Source: Aromatoleum toluclasticum ATCC 700605 (GTDB lineage Bacteria; Pseudomonadota; Gammaproteobacteria; Burkholderiales; Rhodocyclaceae). Taken from it: a DNA stretch of 52,584 bases. The DNA is taken from the NCBI RefSeq assembly GCF_000378245.1, contig NZ_KB899516.1:1-52584 (forward strand). Reading direction: 5' to 3'. The translations under genes were made by a program, and so were the position numbers. This document shows, in pieces, positions 20,995 to 30,020 of this stretch. Each line of letters begins with the position of its first letter. The first letter of the stretch is position 1. The notes beneath the pieces were generated by a model that was not told the origin of the DNA, ran no database searches, and was given only the letters and a program-made list of their open reading frames with translations.

Positions 20995-22086
20995 TCAGGG
21001 GGCGGGGAAGAGCGTGTGATGCCATTTGCGCAGGAAGTCGCGCCGCTTGACCTGGTCGAGATAGGTCATCAGGCCGGGGCCGATCGGAATCGGGCGGAAG
21101 GCGCCACCGAGCTGGCGGCGCAGCTCGGTGGCGGCGGCATCGTCGGGCACGTCGTCACGCACCGAGAAGAAGCCGGGGTTCTGCGCCAGCAGCTGCTGGC
21201 CCTCGCGCGACAGCACGTAGTCCAGCCATAGCCGCGCGGCGTTCGGATGACGCGCGCCGCGCGCGATGAAGGCGACGCGGCTGAGCACCAGCGTGTAGTC
21301 GCGCGGCAGCACGACGCCGATCGCGGGGTCCTGGTGCGCGCGCAGCAGCGCGTAGGAGCCGAGCACGTTGTAGCCGATCAGCGCTTCGCCGGAGGCGATG
21401 CGGTCCAGCATTTCGGTCGTCGATGCGAGCGTCGCGGTGCCGGTGCGGCCGAAGGCCTCGGCGAGCTTCCAGAACACGACCGGATTCGCGATCACGTCCT
21501 GCGTGTGCAGCATGAAGCCGAGGCCGGACGTCGAGGGTTCGTAGGTCGCGAGCTTGCCGCGGAAGCGTTCGGGCTGCTGGGCGAGCACGCGCAGCAGGCC
21601 GGCGTGCGTCGCGGGCATCTCGGCGGGGGTGAGCAGCTTGCGGTTGTAGGCGATCGCGACGGGTTCGAAGGTGGTGCCGAAGGCCTCGTTCTTCCACACC
21701 GCCCACTCCGGCAGTGCGGCGGTCTCGGTCGAGCGGTAGGGCTGGGCGTAGCCGTCGTTGACCAGCTTGATCTGCAGGTCCACCGCCGAGCTCCACAGCA
21801 CGTCGGCCGCGGCGCCGCGCGCGGTCTCGTCGAGGAAGCGCCGCGACAGCTCGCCGCTGTTGAGGTCCTCGTATTCCACGCGCACGCCCGGGTAGCGCTG
21901 CTCGAAGGCGCGGATCAGAGGCAGGGCGATGCGCTCGTCGGTCGCGGCATGGACGATCACGCGGCCCTCGCGCACGGCCGCTGTGTAAAGCGTCCCGTCG
22001 CGCTCGGCGTGCGCGCCCGCGGCCGGCAGCACGCAGGCGCAGGCGAGCGCGGCGGTGCGGAGCAGACGGGGCAGGAAGGGGCTCAA
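20995..22086 (-). CDS. Extracellular solute-binding protein (Fe3+/ABC type), orphan
   Basis: This 363-residue periplasmic binding protein is of the family that includes ferric-ion binding proteins (SBP_bac_6/11-like). A signal peptide (LLRTAALACACVLPAAGAHA) precedes RVIVHAATDERIALPLIRAF. No permease or ATPase gene is adjacent. The start is taken as the TTG at 22086, which has AAGGA at ideal spacing; an open frame extends upstream to 22152 without a better site. It diverges from tctD. An 18-bp motif 84 bp upstream is shared with tctC, so it probably belongs to the TctD regulon. It may serve as an accessory ligand sensor for TctE; that role is inference. Confidence 0.85.
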   Translation of the reverse strand: MSPFLPRLLRTAALACACVLPAAGAHAERDGTLYTAAVREGRVIVHAATDERIALPLIRAFEQRYPGVRVEYEDLNSGELSRRFLDETARGAAADVLWSSAVDLQIKLVNDGYAQPYRSTETAALPEWAVWKNEAFGTTFEPVAIAYNRKLLTPAEMPATHAGLLRVLAQQPERFRGKLATYEPSTSGLGFMLHTQDVIANPVVFWKLAEAFGRTGTATLASTTEMLDRIASGEALIGYNVLGSYALLRAHQDPAIGVVLPRDYTLVLSRVAFIARGARHPNAARLWLDYVLSREGQQLLAQNPGFFSVRDDVPDDAAATELRRQLGGAFRPIPIGPGLMTYLDQVKRRDFLRKWHHTLFPAP

Positions 22087-22169
22087 TTCGGTTCCTTGCG
22101 GCGGATTGCAGTGGTGCACGGCGGTTTTGCGCGGCGCTCGCATTTGCGGCACGATGATCCGTCCAACAG

Positions 22170-22187
22170 CTTTCGATTCACTTTCAG
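22170..22187 (-). promoter_or_regulatory. Putative TctD operator, copy 1
   Basis: CTTTCGATTCACTTTCAG contains two CTTTC half-sites 11 bp apart, the spacing expected for an OmpR/PhoB-type dimer. It starts 84 bp upstream of the binding-protein start codon (22086) and abuts the tctD ATG on the other side. It differs by one base from copy 2 upstream of tctC. Confidence 0.6.
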
Positions 22188-22190
22188 CCG

Positions 22191-22886
22191 ATGCGCCTGC
22201 TGCTCGTAGAGGATCATACCGAACTCGCGGAATGGGTTTCCAAGGCGTTGGTGCAGGCGGGCTACGCGGTCGACGTGATGCGGCGCGGCGACCATGCCGA
22301 CCACGCGCTGCTCACCCAGCCCTACGACCTCGTCGTGCTCGACCTGTCCCTGCCCGGGCTGGACGGGCTGGAGGTGCTGCGGCGCCTGCGCGGGCGCGAT
22401 GCGACGCGCACGACCCCGGTCATCATCCTGACCGCGCGCGGCGCGACCGAGGACCGCGTGAAGGGCCTCAACCTCGGCGCCGACGACTATCTGCCCAAGC
22501 CTTTCGAACTCACCGAGCTCGAAGCGCGCATCAAGGCGCTGTTGCGCCGCGCGGGCAACCTCGTGCCGACGGTGCGGATAGGCCGGCTGGAGTTCGACCT
22601 CGGCTCGCGTCTGGCGACCGTCGAAGGGAAGCCGCTGGCGCTCACGCCGCGCGAGCTCGCGGTGCTCGAAGCGCTGATCGCGCGCCAGGGCCGCCCGCTC
22701 GCGCGCGAGGTGCTGTTCGAGAAGGTGTTCAGCTTCGACGAGGAGGCGCGCCCCGAGGCAATCGAGATCTATGTGCATCGCCTGCGGAAGAAGCTCGAAG
22801 GCTCGGGCGCGGCCGTCACGACGCTGCGCGGGCTGGGCTATCTGATCGGCGAGGCGGCCGGTGAGGATCCATGCGCCCGTCGCTGA
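22191..22886 (+). CDS. tctD: OmpR-family response regulator (TctD-like)
   Basis: This 231-residue two-component regulator has an N-terminal receiver domain: acidic pocket VEDH, phospho-acceptor in VVLDLSLPG near residue 51, and KPFE lysine near 102. The C-terminal winged helix includes LTPRELAVLEALI and VHRLRKKLEG...TLRGLGYLI. It resembles TctD, which controls tricarboxylate uptake in enterobacteria, and the tct transporter genes nearby support this. No ribosome site precedes the ATG, since the operator-like motif ends 3 bp before it; translation may be leaderless. The last 16 bp overlap tctE. Confidence 0.9.
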   Translation: MRLLLVEDHTELAEWVSKALVQAGYAVDVMRRGDHADHALLTQPYDLVVLDLSLPGLDGLEVLRRLRGRDATRTTPVIILTARGATEDRVKGLNLGADDYLPKPFELTELEARIKALLRRAGNLVPTVRIGRLEFDLGSRLATVEGKPLALTPRELAVLEALIARQGRPLAREVLFEKVFSFDEEARPEAIEIYVHRLRKKLEGSGAAVTTLRGLGYLIGEAAGEDPCARR

Positions 22887-24271
22887 GCCTGCGCGGGCGC
22901 GTCGCGCGCTGGCTGCTGCCGACGCTGCTGATCCTGCTCGCGATCAACGCCGTGCTGTCCTACCTGGGCGCGCGCCAGGCCGTCAATCGCGCCTACGACC
23001 GCTCGCTCACGGCCTCGATCCGCGCGATCGCGGAGCAGGTGCATTCGCTGGAAGGCGAGATCACCGTCGACGTCCCCTATTCGGCCTTCGAGGTGTTCGA
23101 GGCCGGCGTGCAGGAGCGCGTCTTCTACGCGGTGGTCGCGCCCGACGGGCGGCTCGTGACCGGCTACGACGACCTGCGCCCGCCGCGCATGCCGCCCGAG
23201 GACGGCACGCTGGTGCTGGGCGAACTCGAATACCGCGGCGAGGACGTGCGCATCGGCGCGATGAAGAAGCGCCTGTACGACCCGGCGCTCGCCGGCGGCG
23301 ACGCGGTGACCATCGTGTTCGCCGAGACCGCCGAGTCGCGCGTCGCGCTCGCGCGCGAGCTCTTCTTCGACAGCCTGCGCCGCCAGCTGCTGCTGGTCGG
23401 GCTGGGCGCGCTGATGCTGGTGCTGGCGCTGGGCACGGCCTTCCGCCCGCTGGTCGAGCTGCGCGACGCGGTGCAGCGGCGCGCCGAGGACGACCTCACG
23501 CCCGTGCCCACGGGCAACGTGCCGAGCGAAGTGCAGCCGCTGATCGGCGCGATCAACCACCACATGGAACGCCTCTCCGCGATGCTCGCCGCGCGCCGCC
23601 GCTTCCTCGCCGACGCCGCGCACCAGATCCGCACGCCGCTCGCGGTGCTCAGCACCCAGGCCGAGTTCGGCGCGCGCCAGGGCGATCCGGGCGAGATGCG
23701 GCGCATCTTCCAGAGCCTGCTGACGACGATACGCAGCACGCGGCGCATGGCCGACCAGATGCTGGCGCTGTCGCGCGCCGAGCCGGCGAACGGGCTGATC
23801 CAGGAGCAGGAGGCGGTGGACCTCACCGACATCGCGCGCGAGGTTGCGCTGGAGCTCGTGCCGGTGGCCTTGAAGAAGCGCATCGAGCTTGCGTTCGAGG
23901 GTAGCGGCCCCGCGACCATGACCGGCAACGGCGCGATGCTGCGCGAGCTGGTCGCCAACCTCGTCGATAACGCGATCCGCTACAGTCCGCCGGACACCCA
24001 GGTTGTCGTCGCCACCGGCGCCGGTGCGGGCAGCGTGATCCTCGCGGTCAGCGACGAGGGGCCGGGCATTCCGCCCGAGGAGCGCGAGAAGGTCTTCCTC
24101 CGCTTCTACCGCATCCTCGGCCAGGGCGGGCCGGACGGCAGCGGCCTGGGGCTCGCGATCGTGCGCGAGATCGCGCTCGCGCACGGCGGGGAGGTGAGGC
24201 TCGCGGACGCGGCCGGGGAGCGGGGCTTGCTGGTGGAGGTGGAGTTCCCGGCGGAGGGCGCAAACCCGTAG
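22871..24271 (+). CDS. tctE: Sensor histidine kinase (TctE-like)
   Basis: This 466-residue membrane kinase pairs with the overlapping tctD. Membrane helices lie at about 12-32 and 165-190, enclosing a periplasmic sensor domain (2CSK-type, about 35-160). The DHp domain has FLADAAHQIRTPLAVL, with the histidine near 253. The ATPase domain has NLVDNAIRYSP, DEGPGIPPEE and GSGLGLAIVRE. Family members sense citrate or other tricarboxylates. The TAG stop codon is contributed by the edge of a REP-like palindrome, so the C-terminus may have been shortened or altered by that insertion. Confidence 0.9.
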   Translation: MRPSLSLRGRVARWLLPTLLILLAINAVLSYLGARQAVNRAYDRSLTASIRAIAEQVHSLEGEITVDVPYSAFEVFEAGVQERVFYAVVAPDGRLVTGYDDLRPPRMPPEDGTLVLGELEYRGEDVRIGAMKKRLYDPALAGGDAVTIVFAETAESRVALARELFFDSLRRQLLLVGLGALMLVLALGTAFRPLVELRDAVQRRAEDDLTPVPTGNVPSEVQPLIGAINHHMERLSAMLAARRRFLADAAHQIRTPLAVLSTQAEFGARQGDPGEMRRIFQSLLTTIRSTRRMADQMLALSRAEPANGLIQEQEAVDLTDIAREVALELVPVALKKRIELAFEGSGPATMTGNGAMLRELVANLVDNAIRYSPPDTQVVVATGAGAGSVILAVSDEGPGIPPEEREKVFLRFYRILGQGGPDGSGLGLAIVREIALAHGGEVRLADAAGERGLLVEVEFPAEGANP

Positions 24272-24365
24272 GGCGGGAGGAGCCGGAGGCGTATCCCGCC
24301 ATCCGCGGGTGGAGCGTGGCGACACGGCTGCGTGGCGGGCTGCGCTGCGCTCCTCCCGCCCTACG
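24267..24365. repeat. REP-like palindrome A
   Basis: A perfect 17-bp inverted repeat (CGTAGGGCGGGAGGAGC at 24267-24283, GCTCCTCCCGCCCTACG at 24349-24365) bounds a 99-bp element between convergent tctE and tctA. Related copies lie at 35.4, 40.6 and 49.1 kb. It could act as a bidirectional transcript-end structure. Confidence 0.85.
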
Positions 24366-24392
24366 AATGGCGAAGCCGCCACGCGCGCCGTC

Positions 24393-25907
24393 TCAATGCG
24401 CGACCGCTTCCTGCGGCACGCGCCGCGCGTCGATCGCCTTCATCACGCGCGGACCGATGAGCATCGCCGCCGCCGCCACCCACAACCCGATCGCGATCGG
24501 GCTGGCGAACAGGATGGACGGGTCGCCGTCGCTGATCGACAGCGCGCGGCGCAGGTTCTGCTCCATCATGTCGCCCAGCACGAAGCCGAGGATGAAGGGC
24601 GCGATCGGGAAGTTCATCACGCGCAGCAGGTAACCGAGGCCGCCGATCAGCGTGCCGAGGATCAGGTCGAAGGTCGTGCCATGCACCGCATACACGCCCA
24701 CCAGCGAGATCGCCGCCACTCCCGGCACCAGCAGCCAGTTCGGGATCGACAGGAACTTCACGAACACGCGGATCAGCGGGATGTTCATCACCAGCAGCAT
24801 CACGTTGGCGATGAAGAGCGAAGCGATCAGGCCCCACACGATCACCGGCTGGTCCTGGAACAGCGTCGGGCCTGGAGTGATGTTGTACAGCGTCAGCGCG
24901 CCTATCATCACCGCGGTGGTGCCCGAGCCCGGCACGCCCAGCGTCAGCATCGGCACCAGCGAACCGTTGGCCGACGCATTGTTGGCCGCCTCCGGCGCCG
25001 CGACGCCGCGGATGTCGCCCTGGCCGAACTGGTGGTCCTTGCCCGCCATGCGGCGCTCGGCGGCGTAGCACATCGCCGACGCGATGGTCGCGCCCGCGCC
25101 CGGCAGCACGCCGATGAAGAAGCCGGACAAGGCCGAGCGCAGCATCGTCCACTTCGCGAGCATGAACTCCTGGGTGTTGAACATCAGGCGGCCGGTGACG
25201 CTGATCGGCTCGCCCGCGGCGTGCGCGTTCTGCAGCATCAGCATCAGCTCGCTGACCGCGAACAGGCCGATGACGATGACGATGAAGGGGATGCCGTCCT
25301 GCAGGTGCAGCAGGTCGAAAGTGTAGCGATAGATGCCGCTGTTCGAGTCGATGCCGACCGTCGACAGGAACAGGCCGATCAGGCAGGCCGTGAGCGCCTT
25401 GGGCAGCGAGTCGCCGACCAGGCCACCGAGGCAGCACAGCGCGAGCACCATCAGCACGAAGTATTCGGCCGGGCCGAAGGCGATCGCCCATTCGGCGAGC
25501 AAGGGTGCGAAGGCGACGATGCCGATGGTCGCGACCAGCGCGCCGATGAAGGACGCCAGTGCCGACATCGACAGCGCGGGCCCCGCGAGGCCCTTCTTCG
25601 CCATCGGATAGCCGTCCAGCGTCGTCATCACCGCGCCCGCGTCGCCGGGTACGTTGATCAGGATCGCGGAGATGCGCCCGCCGTACTCGCAGCCGGCATA
25701 CACCGCGCACAGCAGGATCAGCGCCGACTCGGGCGGGAGCTTCATCGCGAAGGCGATCGGCAGCAGGATCGCGACGCCGTTGATCGGCCCCAGGCCCGGC
25801 AGCAGGCCGACGATGGTGCCGAGGAAGCAGCCCACCAGCGCGATCATCAGGTTCTCGGGCGTGCCGGCGACGGCGAAGCCCTGCATCAGCAGTGACAAGG
25901 TTTCCAT
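24393..25907 (-). CDS. tctA: Tripartite tricarboxylate transporter, large permease TctA
   Basis: This 504-residue inner-membrane protein has about twelve helices. It carries the TctA-family signatures GLLPGLGPINGVAILLPIAF near the N-terminus and GVLPGAGATIASAMCYAAERR in the middle, the two halves of the inverted repeat that form the transport path. With TctB and the periplasmic TctC it makes a secondary, binding-protein-dependent carboxylate transporter. It is the last gene of tctC-tctB-tctA, with 3 bp separating it from tctB. The C-terminal DARRVPQEAVAH tail is unremarkable. Confidence 0.95.
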   Translation of the reverse strand: METLSLLMQGFAVAGTPENLMIALVGCFLGTIVGLLPGLGPINGVAILLPIAFAMKLPPESALILLCAVYAGCEYGGRISAILINVPGDAGAVMTTLDGYPMAKKGLAGPALSMSALASFIGALVATIGIVAFAPLLAEWAIAFGPAEYFVLMVLALCCLGGLVGDSLPKALTACLIGLFLSTVGIDSNSGIYRYTFDLLHLQDGIPFIVIVIGLFAVSELMLMLQNAHAAGEPISVTGRLMFNTQEFMLAKWTMLRSALSGFFIGVLPGAGATIASAMCYAAERRMAGKDHQFGQGDIRGVAAPEAANNASANGSLVPMLTLGVPGSGTTAVMIGALTLYNITPGPTLFQDQPVIVWGLIASLFIANVMLLVMNIPLIRVFVKFLSIPNWLLVPGVAAISLVGVYAVHGTTFDLILGTLIGGLGYLLRVMNFPIAPFILGFVLGDMMEQNLRRALSISDGDPSILFASPIAIGLWVAAAAMLIGPRVMKAIDARRVPQEAVAH

Positions 25908-25910
25908 GAC

Positions 25911-26354
25911 TTACCCCAGAATGCCGTTGAGCCACAGCCCGGTCGGCAGCGCGACGTCGAGCAGGCGGTCGAAGAAGATGAACATGCCGACGCCCAGCCC
26001 GAGGCCGCCGGCGACGCTCTGCTTCCAGCTGCCGCCGAAGAAGCGCGCGACCGGGATCGTCATCAGCGCGGTCGCGACGATGAAGCCGAGCTTGTCGAAC
26101 AGCAGCGCGTATGCGAGCACGATGAGGAACAGCGCGCCGATGCGGCGCAGCACGGGGGGCGGGGCCCACACGGTGTCGCTTGTCTTTTCCCGCATCAGCA
26201 TCACGGCGCACACGCCCAGCAGGGCCAGCACCAGCAGCGGGAAGGCGCGCGGGCCGACCGGTTCGTAGGACACCGGCGGCCGCAGATCCCAGCCGATCCA
26301 GATGCCGGCCAGGCTCATGAGCAGCAGCACGCCGCCAAAGATTCTTTCGCTCAT
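25911..26354 (-). CDS. tctB: Tripartite tricarboxylate transporter, small permease TctB
   Basis: This 147-residue protein has four hydrophobic segments, the normal size and topology of TctB. The first helix includes FGGVLLLMSLAGIWIGWDL and the last GLGLGVGMFIFFDRLLDV. TctB sequences vary widely, so the assignment rests on topology and on position between tctC and tctA. The start is the ATG at 26354. The 115-bp gap to tctC may allow differential expression of the abundant binding protein. Confidence 0.92.
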   Translation of the reverse strand: MSERIFGGVLLLMSLAGIWIGWDLRPPVSYEPVGPRAFPLLVLALLGVCAVMLMREKTSDTVWAPPPVLRRIGALFLIVLAYALLFDKLGFIVATALMTIPVARFFGGSWKQSVAGGLGLGVGMFIFFDRLLDVALPTGLWLNGILG

Positions 26355-26469
26355 GGCGAACTCCAGAAGGCGCCCGCGCAGCGAAGGACGGGCGCGGGTG
26401 TTGTCAAAGCGGCAAGCGAATACATCGGTTCGCCCGAACGGTTTTCAGATGCCGGGTCAATGGCGTGGA

Positions 26470-27438
26470 TTACTGGCCGGCGAGGCCGAATTCCTGCGCC
26501 AGCAGCGTGTAGCGCTTCACTTCCTTGCCGACGTAGTCGGCGAGCTTGTCGCCCGTCAGGTTGAACGGGAACAGCCCGCGCTCGGCACGCAGCTTGTCGA
26601 ACTCGGGCGATCCCAGCATCTTGTCGAAGGACCCGAGCCACCAGCGGTAATCGGCGTCCGACACCTTGGGCCCGACGTAGTAACCGCGCGCGATCGTCCA
26701 CTCGACCTTGTAGCCCTGCTCGATCGCGGTCGGGATCGCGGTCAGCTCGCCCGGCAGGCGCTCGGGCGACAGCACCGCGAGCACGCGCACGCGACCGCCC
26801 TTGAGGTGCGCGGCGACTTCGGACGCGTCGCCGGTGTAGGCCTGGACGTGCCCGCCCATCAGCGCGGTCATCGCCTCGCCGCCGCCTTCGAAGGCGACGT
26901 AGCGCATGTTCTTGTAATTGACGCCGGCCTCGCGCGCGATCAGCGCGGACTTCATCCAGTCCTGGCTGCCGACCGAGCCGCCCGCGCCGTAGACGATCTT
27001 GCCGGGGTTCGCGCGGGTCGCTTCGATCAGGTCCTTGAGGTTTTGGTAAGGCGAGTCCGCGCGCACGATCACCGCGCCGTAGTCGGCACCGACCGCGGCA
27101 ACCCACTTCACGTCCTTCTCGGTGTATTTGCCGAACTTGCCCAGCGCGAGGTTGAGGATGGAGCCGCCCGAGAACGCGACGACGGTGCCGCCTTCGGCCG
27201 GGCGGTTGGCAATCACGGTGTTGTACGCGACCGCGCCGATGCCGCCGGGCATGTAGGTGACGCGCATCGGCGCGTCGAGGTATTTGCCGTTCTGCAGCGC
27301 GCTCTGCACCAGCTTGCAGGTCAGGTCGAAACCGCCGCCGGGCTTGGCCGGGGCGATGCACTCGGGTTTTTCGGGAGCGGCGAAGGCGCTGCCGGCGAGC
27401 ACGCAGGCGGCGAGGGCGAGTACGGATTTCTTGAGCAT
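26470..27438 (-). CDS. tctC: Tricarboxylate-binding periplasmic protein TctC
   Basis: This 322-residue periplasmic receptor is of the TctC/Bug family. The signal peptide MLKKSVLALAACVLAGSAFA is followed by PEKPECIAPAKPGGGFDLTCKL, the start of the ligand loop typical of Bug proteins. The second loop is in VTYMPGGIGAVAYN. The ligand is probably citrate or another di-/tricarboxylate, judged by the TctDE context, not by sequence alone. It heads the tctCBA operon. The 18-bp motif at 27518, 80 bp upstream, is the presumed TctD operator. The ATG at 27438 follows GGAGGAGA. Confidence 0.95.
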   Translation of the reverse strand: MLKKSVLALAACVLAGSAFAAPEKPECIAPAKPGGGFDLTCKLVQSALQNGKYLDAPMRVTYMPGGIGAVAYNTVIANRPAEGGTVVAFSGGSILNLALGKFGKYTEKDVKWVAAVGADYGAVIVRADSPYQNLKDLIEATRANPGKIVYGAGGSVGSQDWMKSALIAREAGVNYKNMRYVAFEGGGEAMTALMGGHVQAYTGDASEVAAHLKGGRVRVLAVLSPERLPGELTAIPTAIEQGYKVEWTIARGYYVGPKVSDADYRWWLGSFDKMLGSPEFDKLRAERGLFPFNLTGDKLADYVGKEVKRYTLLAQEFGLAGQ

Positions 27439-27517
27439 TTCAGTCTCCTCCGGATGTGGATGTCGTCGAGCCCGACGCGAGCGGGCGCCGGCTTGATGCG
27501 CACAGTAGGGAGGAGGG

Positions 27518-27535
27518 CTTTCGATTCGCTTTCAG
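27518..27535 (-). promoter_or_regulatory. Putative TctD operator, copy 2
   Basis: CTTTCGATTCGCTTTCAG lies 80 bp upstream of the tctC start. It matches copy 1 (22170-22187) at 17 of 18 positions and has the same orientation relative to the downstream gene. Confidence 0.6.
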
Positions 27536-27710
27536 TGCCGCGCCGGACTTCAGATCGGCAACTCACAATTTTTTCACGCCCGCTCGGATAGAGTTCGGCG
27601 ACTTCAATGGCGAGCCGGCCACGGACGACCGTGATAGCCGCCGCGGAGAGGGGGCCGGACGCGCGCACCCGATCCGCAAGCGCACGCCCACCGATTGGAT
27701 GCCTGTCTGC

Positions 27711-29801
27711 ATGAACGCCACAAACGCCCTGCCCTCCGACCAGATTCCCTGCCGTGGGACAGCCCCCACGATCAGGCAGCACCTGATCTTCACCTTTTCC
27801 TGCGCGCTGGCCCTGCTGGTGCTGTACACGCTGCTCCGGGGGGCGCTGCTCGCATACAACCGCGAGCTGATCGCGACGAGTTCGACGGCGGCCCTGCTCG
27901 AAGCCTTCTACAACGGCGTCCGTTTCGACCTGCGCGTGGTCGTGTTCGCCTGCACGCCGCTGCTGCTTTCGCTGCTCAGCGCGCGTGCCATGGCGGCGCG
28001 CGGCCTGCATCGCCTGTGGCTCACGGCGGTCGCCAGCGTGACGCTTTTCCTCGGCCTTAGCGAACTCGACTTCTACCGCGAGTTCCACCAGCGCCTGAAC
28101 AGCCTCGTGTTCCAGTATTTCCAGGAAGACCTCGGCACGGTCGCGAGCATGCTGTGGCACGGCTTTCCGGTCGGCCGCTATCTGCTCGCCTGGGCGCTTG
28201 CCACCTGGCTGCTGCACAGGCTGTTCCGCGCCCTCGACCGGTTCAGCGGACCTGCCCCCGCGACGGCGGCTCGCGCCGGGCGGCCCGCGAGCCCGCCGCG
28301 CTGGTCGCGGCGCATCCCGGTGTTCGTCGTCTGCCTGCTCCTCGCGGTCACCGCCGCACGCGGCAACCTGCGCCAGGGCCCCCCTCTGCGCTGGGGCGAT
28401 GCCTACACGACGGATTCGATGTTCGCCAACCAGCTCGGTCTCAACGGCACCCTTACGCTGATCGATGCCGCCCGCAACAGCTTCTCCTCCCACCGCGACA
28501 ACGCGTGGAAGCCCACCATGCCCGACCCGGAGGCGCTGCAGGCCGTGCGCGAGATGCTGCTGACGCCCTACGACCGCCTCGTGTCGCCGGACAAGGCCGC
28601 GATCCGCCGCGATTTCACGCCGCCGGTCGAAGGCACGCTCCCGGTGAAGAACGTCGTCGTGATCCTGATGGAAAGCTTCGCCGGCCATTACGTCGGCGCG
28701 CTGGGCAGCCCGGCCGGGATCACGCCCTATTTCGACAAGCTGGCGAAGGAAGGACTGCTGTTCGACCGCTTCTTCTCGAACGGAACGCACACGCACCAGG
28801 GCATGTTCGCGACCATGGCGTGTTTCCCCAACCTGCCGAGCTTCGAATACCTCATGCGCACGCCCGAGGGCGCCCACAAGTTCTCGGGCCTGCCGCAGCT
28901 GCTCAGTGCGCGCGGCTATGACGATCTCTACGTATACAACGGCAACTTCCAGTGGGATAACCAGTCGGGCTTCTTCAGCAACCAGGGCATGACGACTTTC
29001 ATCGGGCGCGAAGACTTCGTCGCTCCGGTCTACATGGACCCGACCTGGGGCGTGTCCGACCAGGACATGTTCGATCGCGCCGTCGCCGAGCTGGACAAGA
29101 ACTACGGCGACAAACCCTTCTACGCGCTGCTGCAGACCCTCTCGAACCACACCCCGTATGCGCTGCCCGCGAAACTCCCGGTCGAGCGCGTCACGGGGCA
29201 CGGCACGCTGGACGAGCACCTGACCGCCATGCGCTACTCCGACTGGGCGCTCGGGCAGTTCTTCGAGAAGGCGCGCAAGTCGCGCTACTTCAAGGACACC
29301 TTGTTCGTCATCGTCGGCGATCACGGCTTCGGCAGCGACGACCAGCTGACCGAGATGGACCTGTTCCGCTTCAACGTGCCCCTGCTGATGATCGCGCCCG
29401 GCATCCAGGGCAAGTTTGGCGCGGTCCGCCACACGGTCGGTACGCAGATCGACATCGTGCCGACCATCATCGGCCGCCTCGGCGGCGAAGCGCGTCACCA
29501 GTGCTGGGGCCGCGACCTGCTCAACCTGCCGGCCGGCGACCGGGGTATCGGCGTGATCAAACCCTCCGGTGGCGACCAGACGGTTGCCGTCGTCGGCGAC
29601 GACCGCATCCTCGTGCAGCCGAAGGGCTTCGCGCCGCGCCTGTACCGCTATCGCCTGGGTGCGGACCCGAAGGCGGAACGCATCCCGGGCGACAGCGACC
29701 CGCAGCTGCAGAGAGACCTCGACGCCTTCCTCCAGAGCGCGACGAAGAGCCTGCTCGACAATACGGCCGGCGTCCGGGACGGCATGCCCGACAAGAACTG
29801 A
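27711..29801 (+). CDS. LTA synthase-family sulfatase (phosphoglycerol transferase-like)
   Basis: This inner-membrane protein of about 696 residues has several N-terminal helices followed by a large periplasmic alkaline-phosphatase-fold domain. The metal and catalytic motifs of the LTA synthase family are present: VVVILMESFAGHYV (metal Asp/Glu region), SNGTHTHQGMFA with the nucleophilic threonine, and VIVGDHGFGS. In Gram-negatives such enzymes transfer phosphoglycerol or phosphoethanolamine to periplasmic glucans or lipids; the acceptor here is unknown. Start choice is uncertain: ATG 27711 is used, and an in-frame ATG at 27699 is possible. It is a single gene upstream of hemE. Confidence 0.87.
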   Translation: MNATNALPSDQIPCRGTAPTIRQHLIFTFSCALALLVLYTLLRGALLAYNRELIATSSTAALLEAFYNGVRFDLRVVVFACTPLLLSLLSARAMAARGLHRLWLTAVASVTLFLGLSELDFYREFHQRLNSLVFQYFQEDLGTVASMLWHGFPVGRYLLAWALATWLLHRLFRALDRFSGPAPATAARAGRPASPPRWSRRIPVFVVCLLLAVTAARGNLRQGPPLRWGDAYTTDSMFANQLGLNGTLTLIDAARNSFSSHRDNAWKPTMPDPEALQAVREMLLTPYDRLVSPDKAAIRRDFTPPVEGTLPVKNVVVILMESFAGHYVGALGSPAGITPYFDKLAKEGLLFDRFFSNGTHTHQGMFATMACFPNLPSFEYLMRTPEGAHKFSGLPQLLSARGYDDLYVYNGNFQWDNQSGFFSNQGMTTFIGREDFVAPVYMDPTWGVSDQDMFDRAVAELDKNYGDKPFYALLQTLSNHTPYALPAKLPVERVTGHGTLDEHLTAMRYSDWALGQFFEKARKSRYFKDTLFVIVGDHGFGSDDQLTEMDLFRFNVPLLMIAPGIQGKFGAVRHTVGTQIDIVPTIIGRLGGEARHQCWGRDLLNLPAGDRGIGVIKPSGGDQTVAVVGDDRILVQPKGFAPRLYRYRLGADPKAERIPGDSDPQLQRDLDAFLQSATKSLLDNTAGVRDGMPDKN

Positions 29802-30020
29802 GGGAAACGCCGGAGCGGATCGGGCCGGAATCATCCGGTCGTTCCGCCCGCCCCGGCCGGACCCGGGAAGGTGAGCGCGATGCCGCAGCGCAGCCTGCGG
29901 CGTCTGATCGTGCCAGTGCCGGGGCAAATGGCCCGATCCGCCGCCGCGTTCGGCATGACGGCTGAAAAACGGCGATAATTACGGTTTGCGCCCGCATCGG
30001 GCAGATTTGAGGACCAAGCC

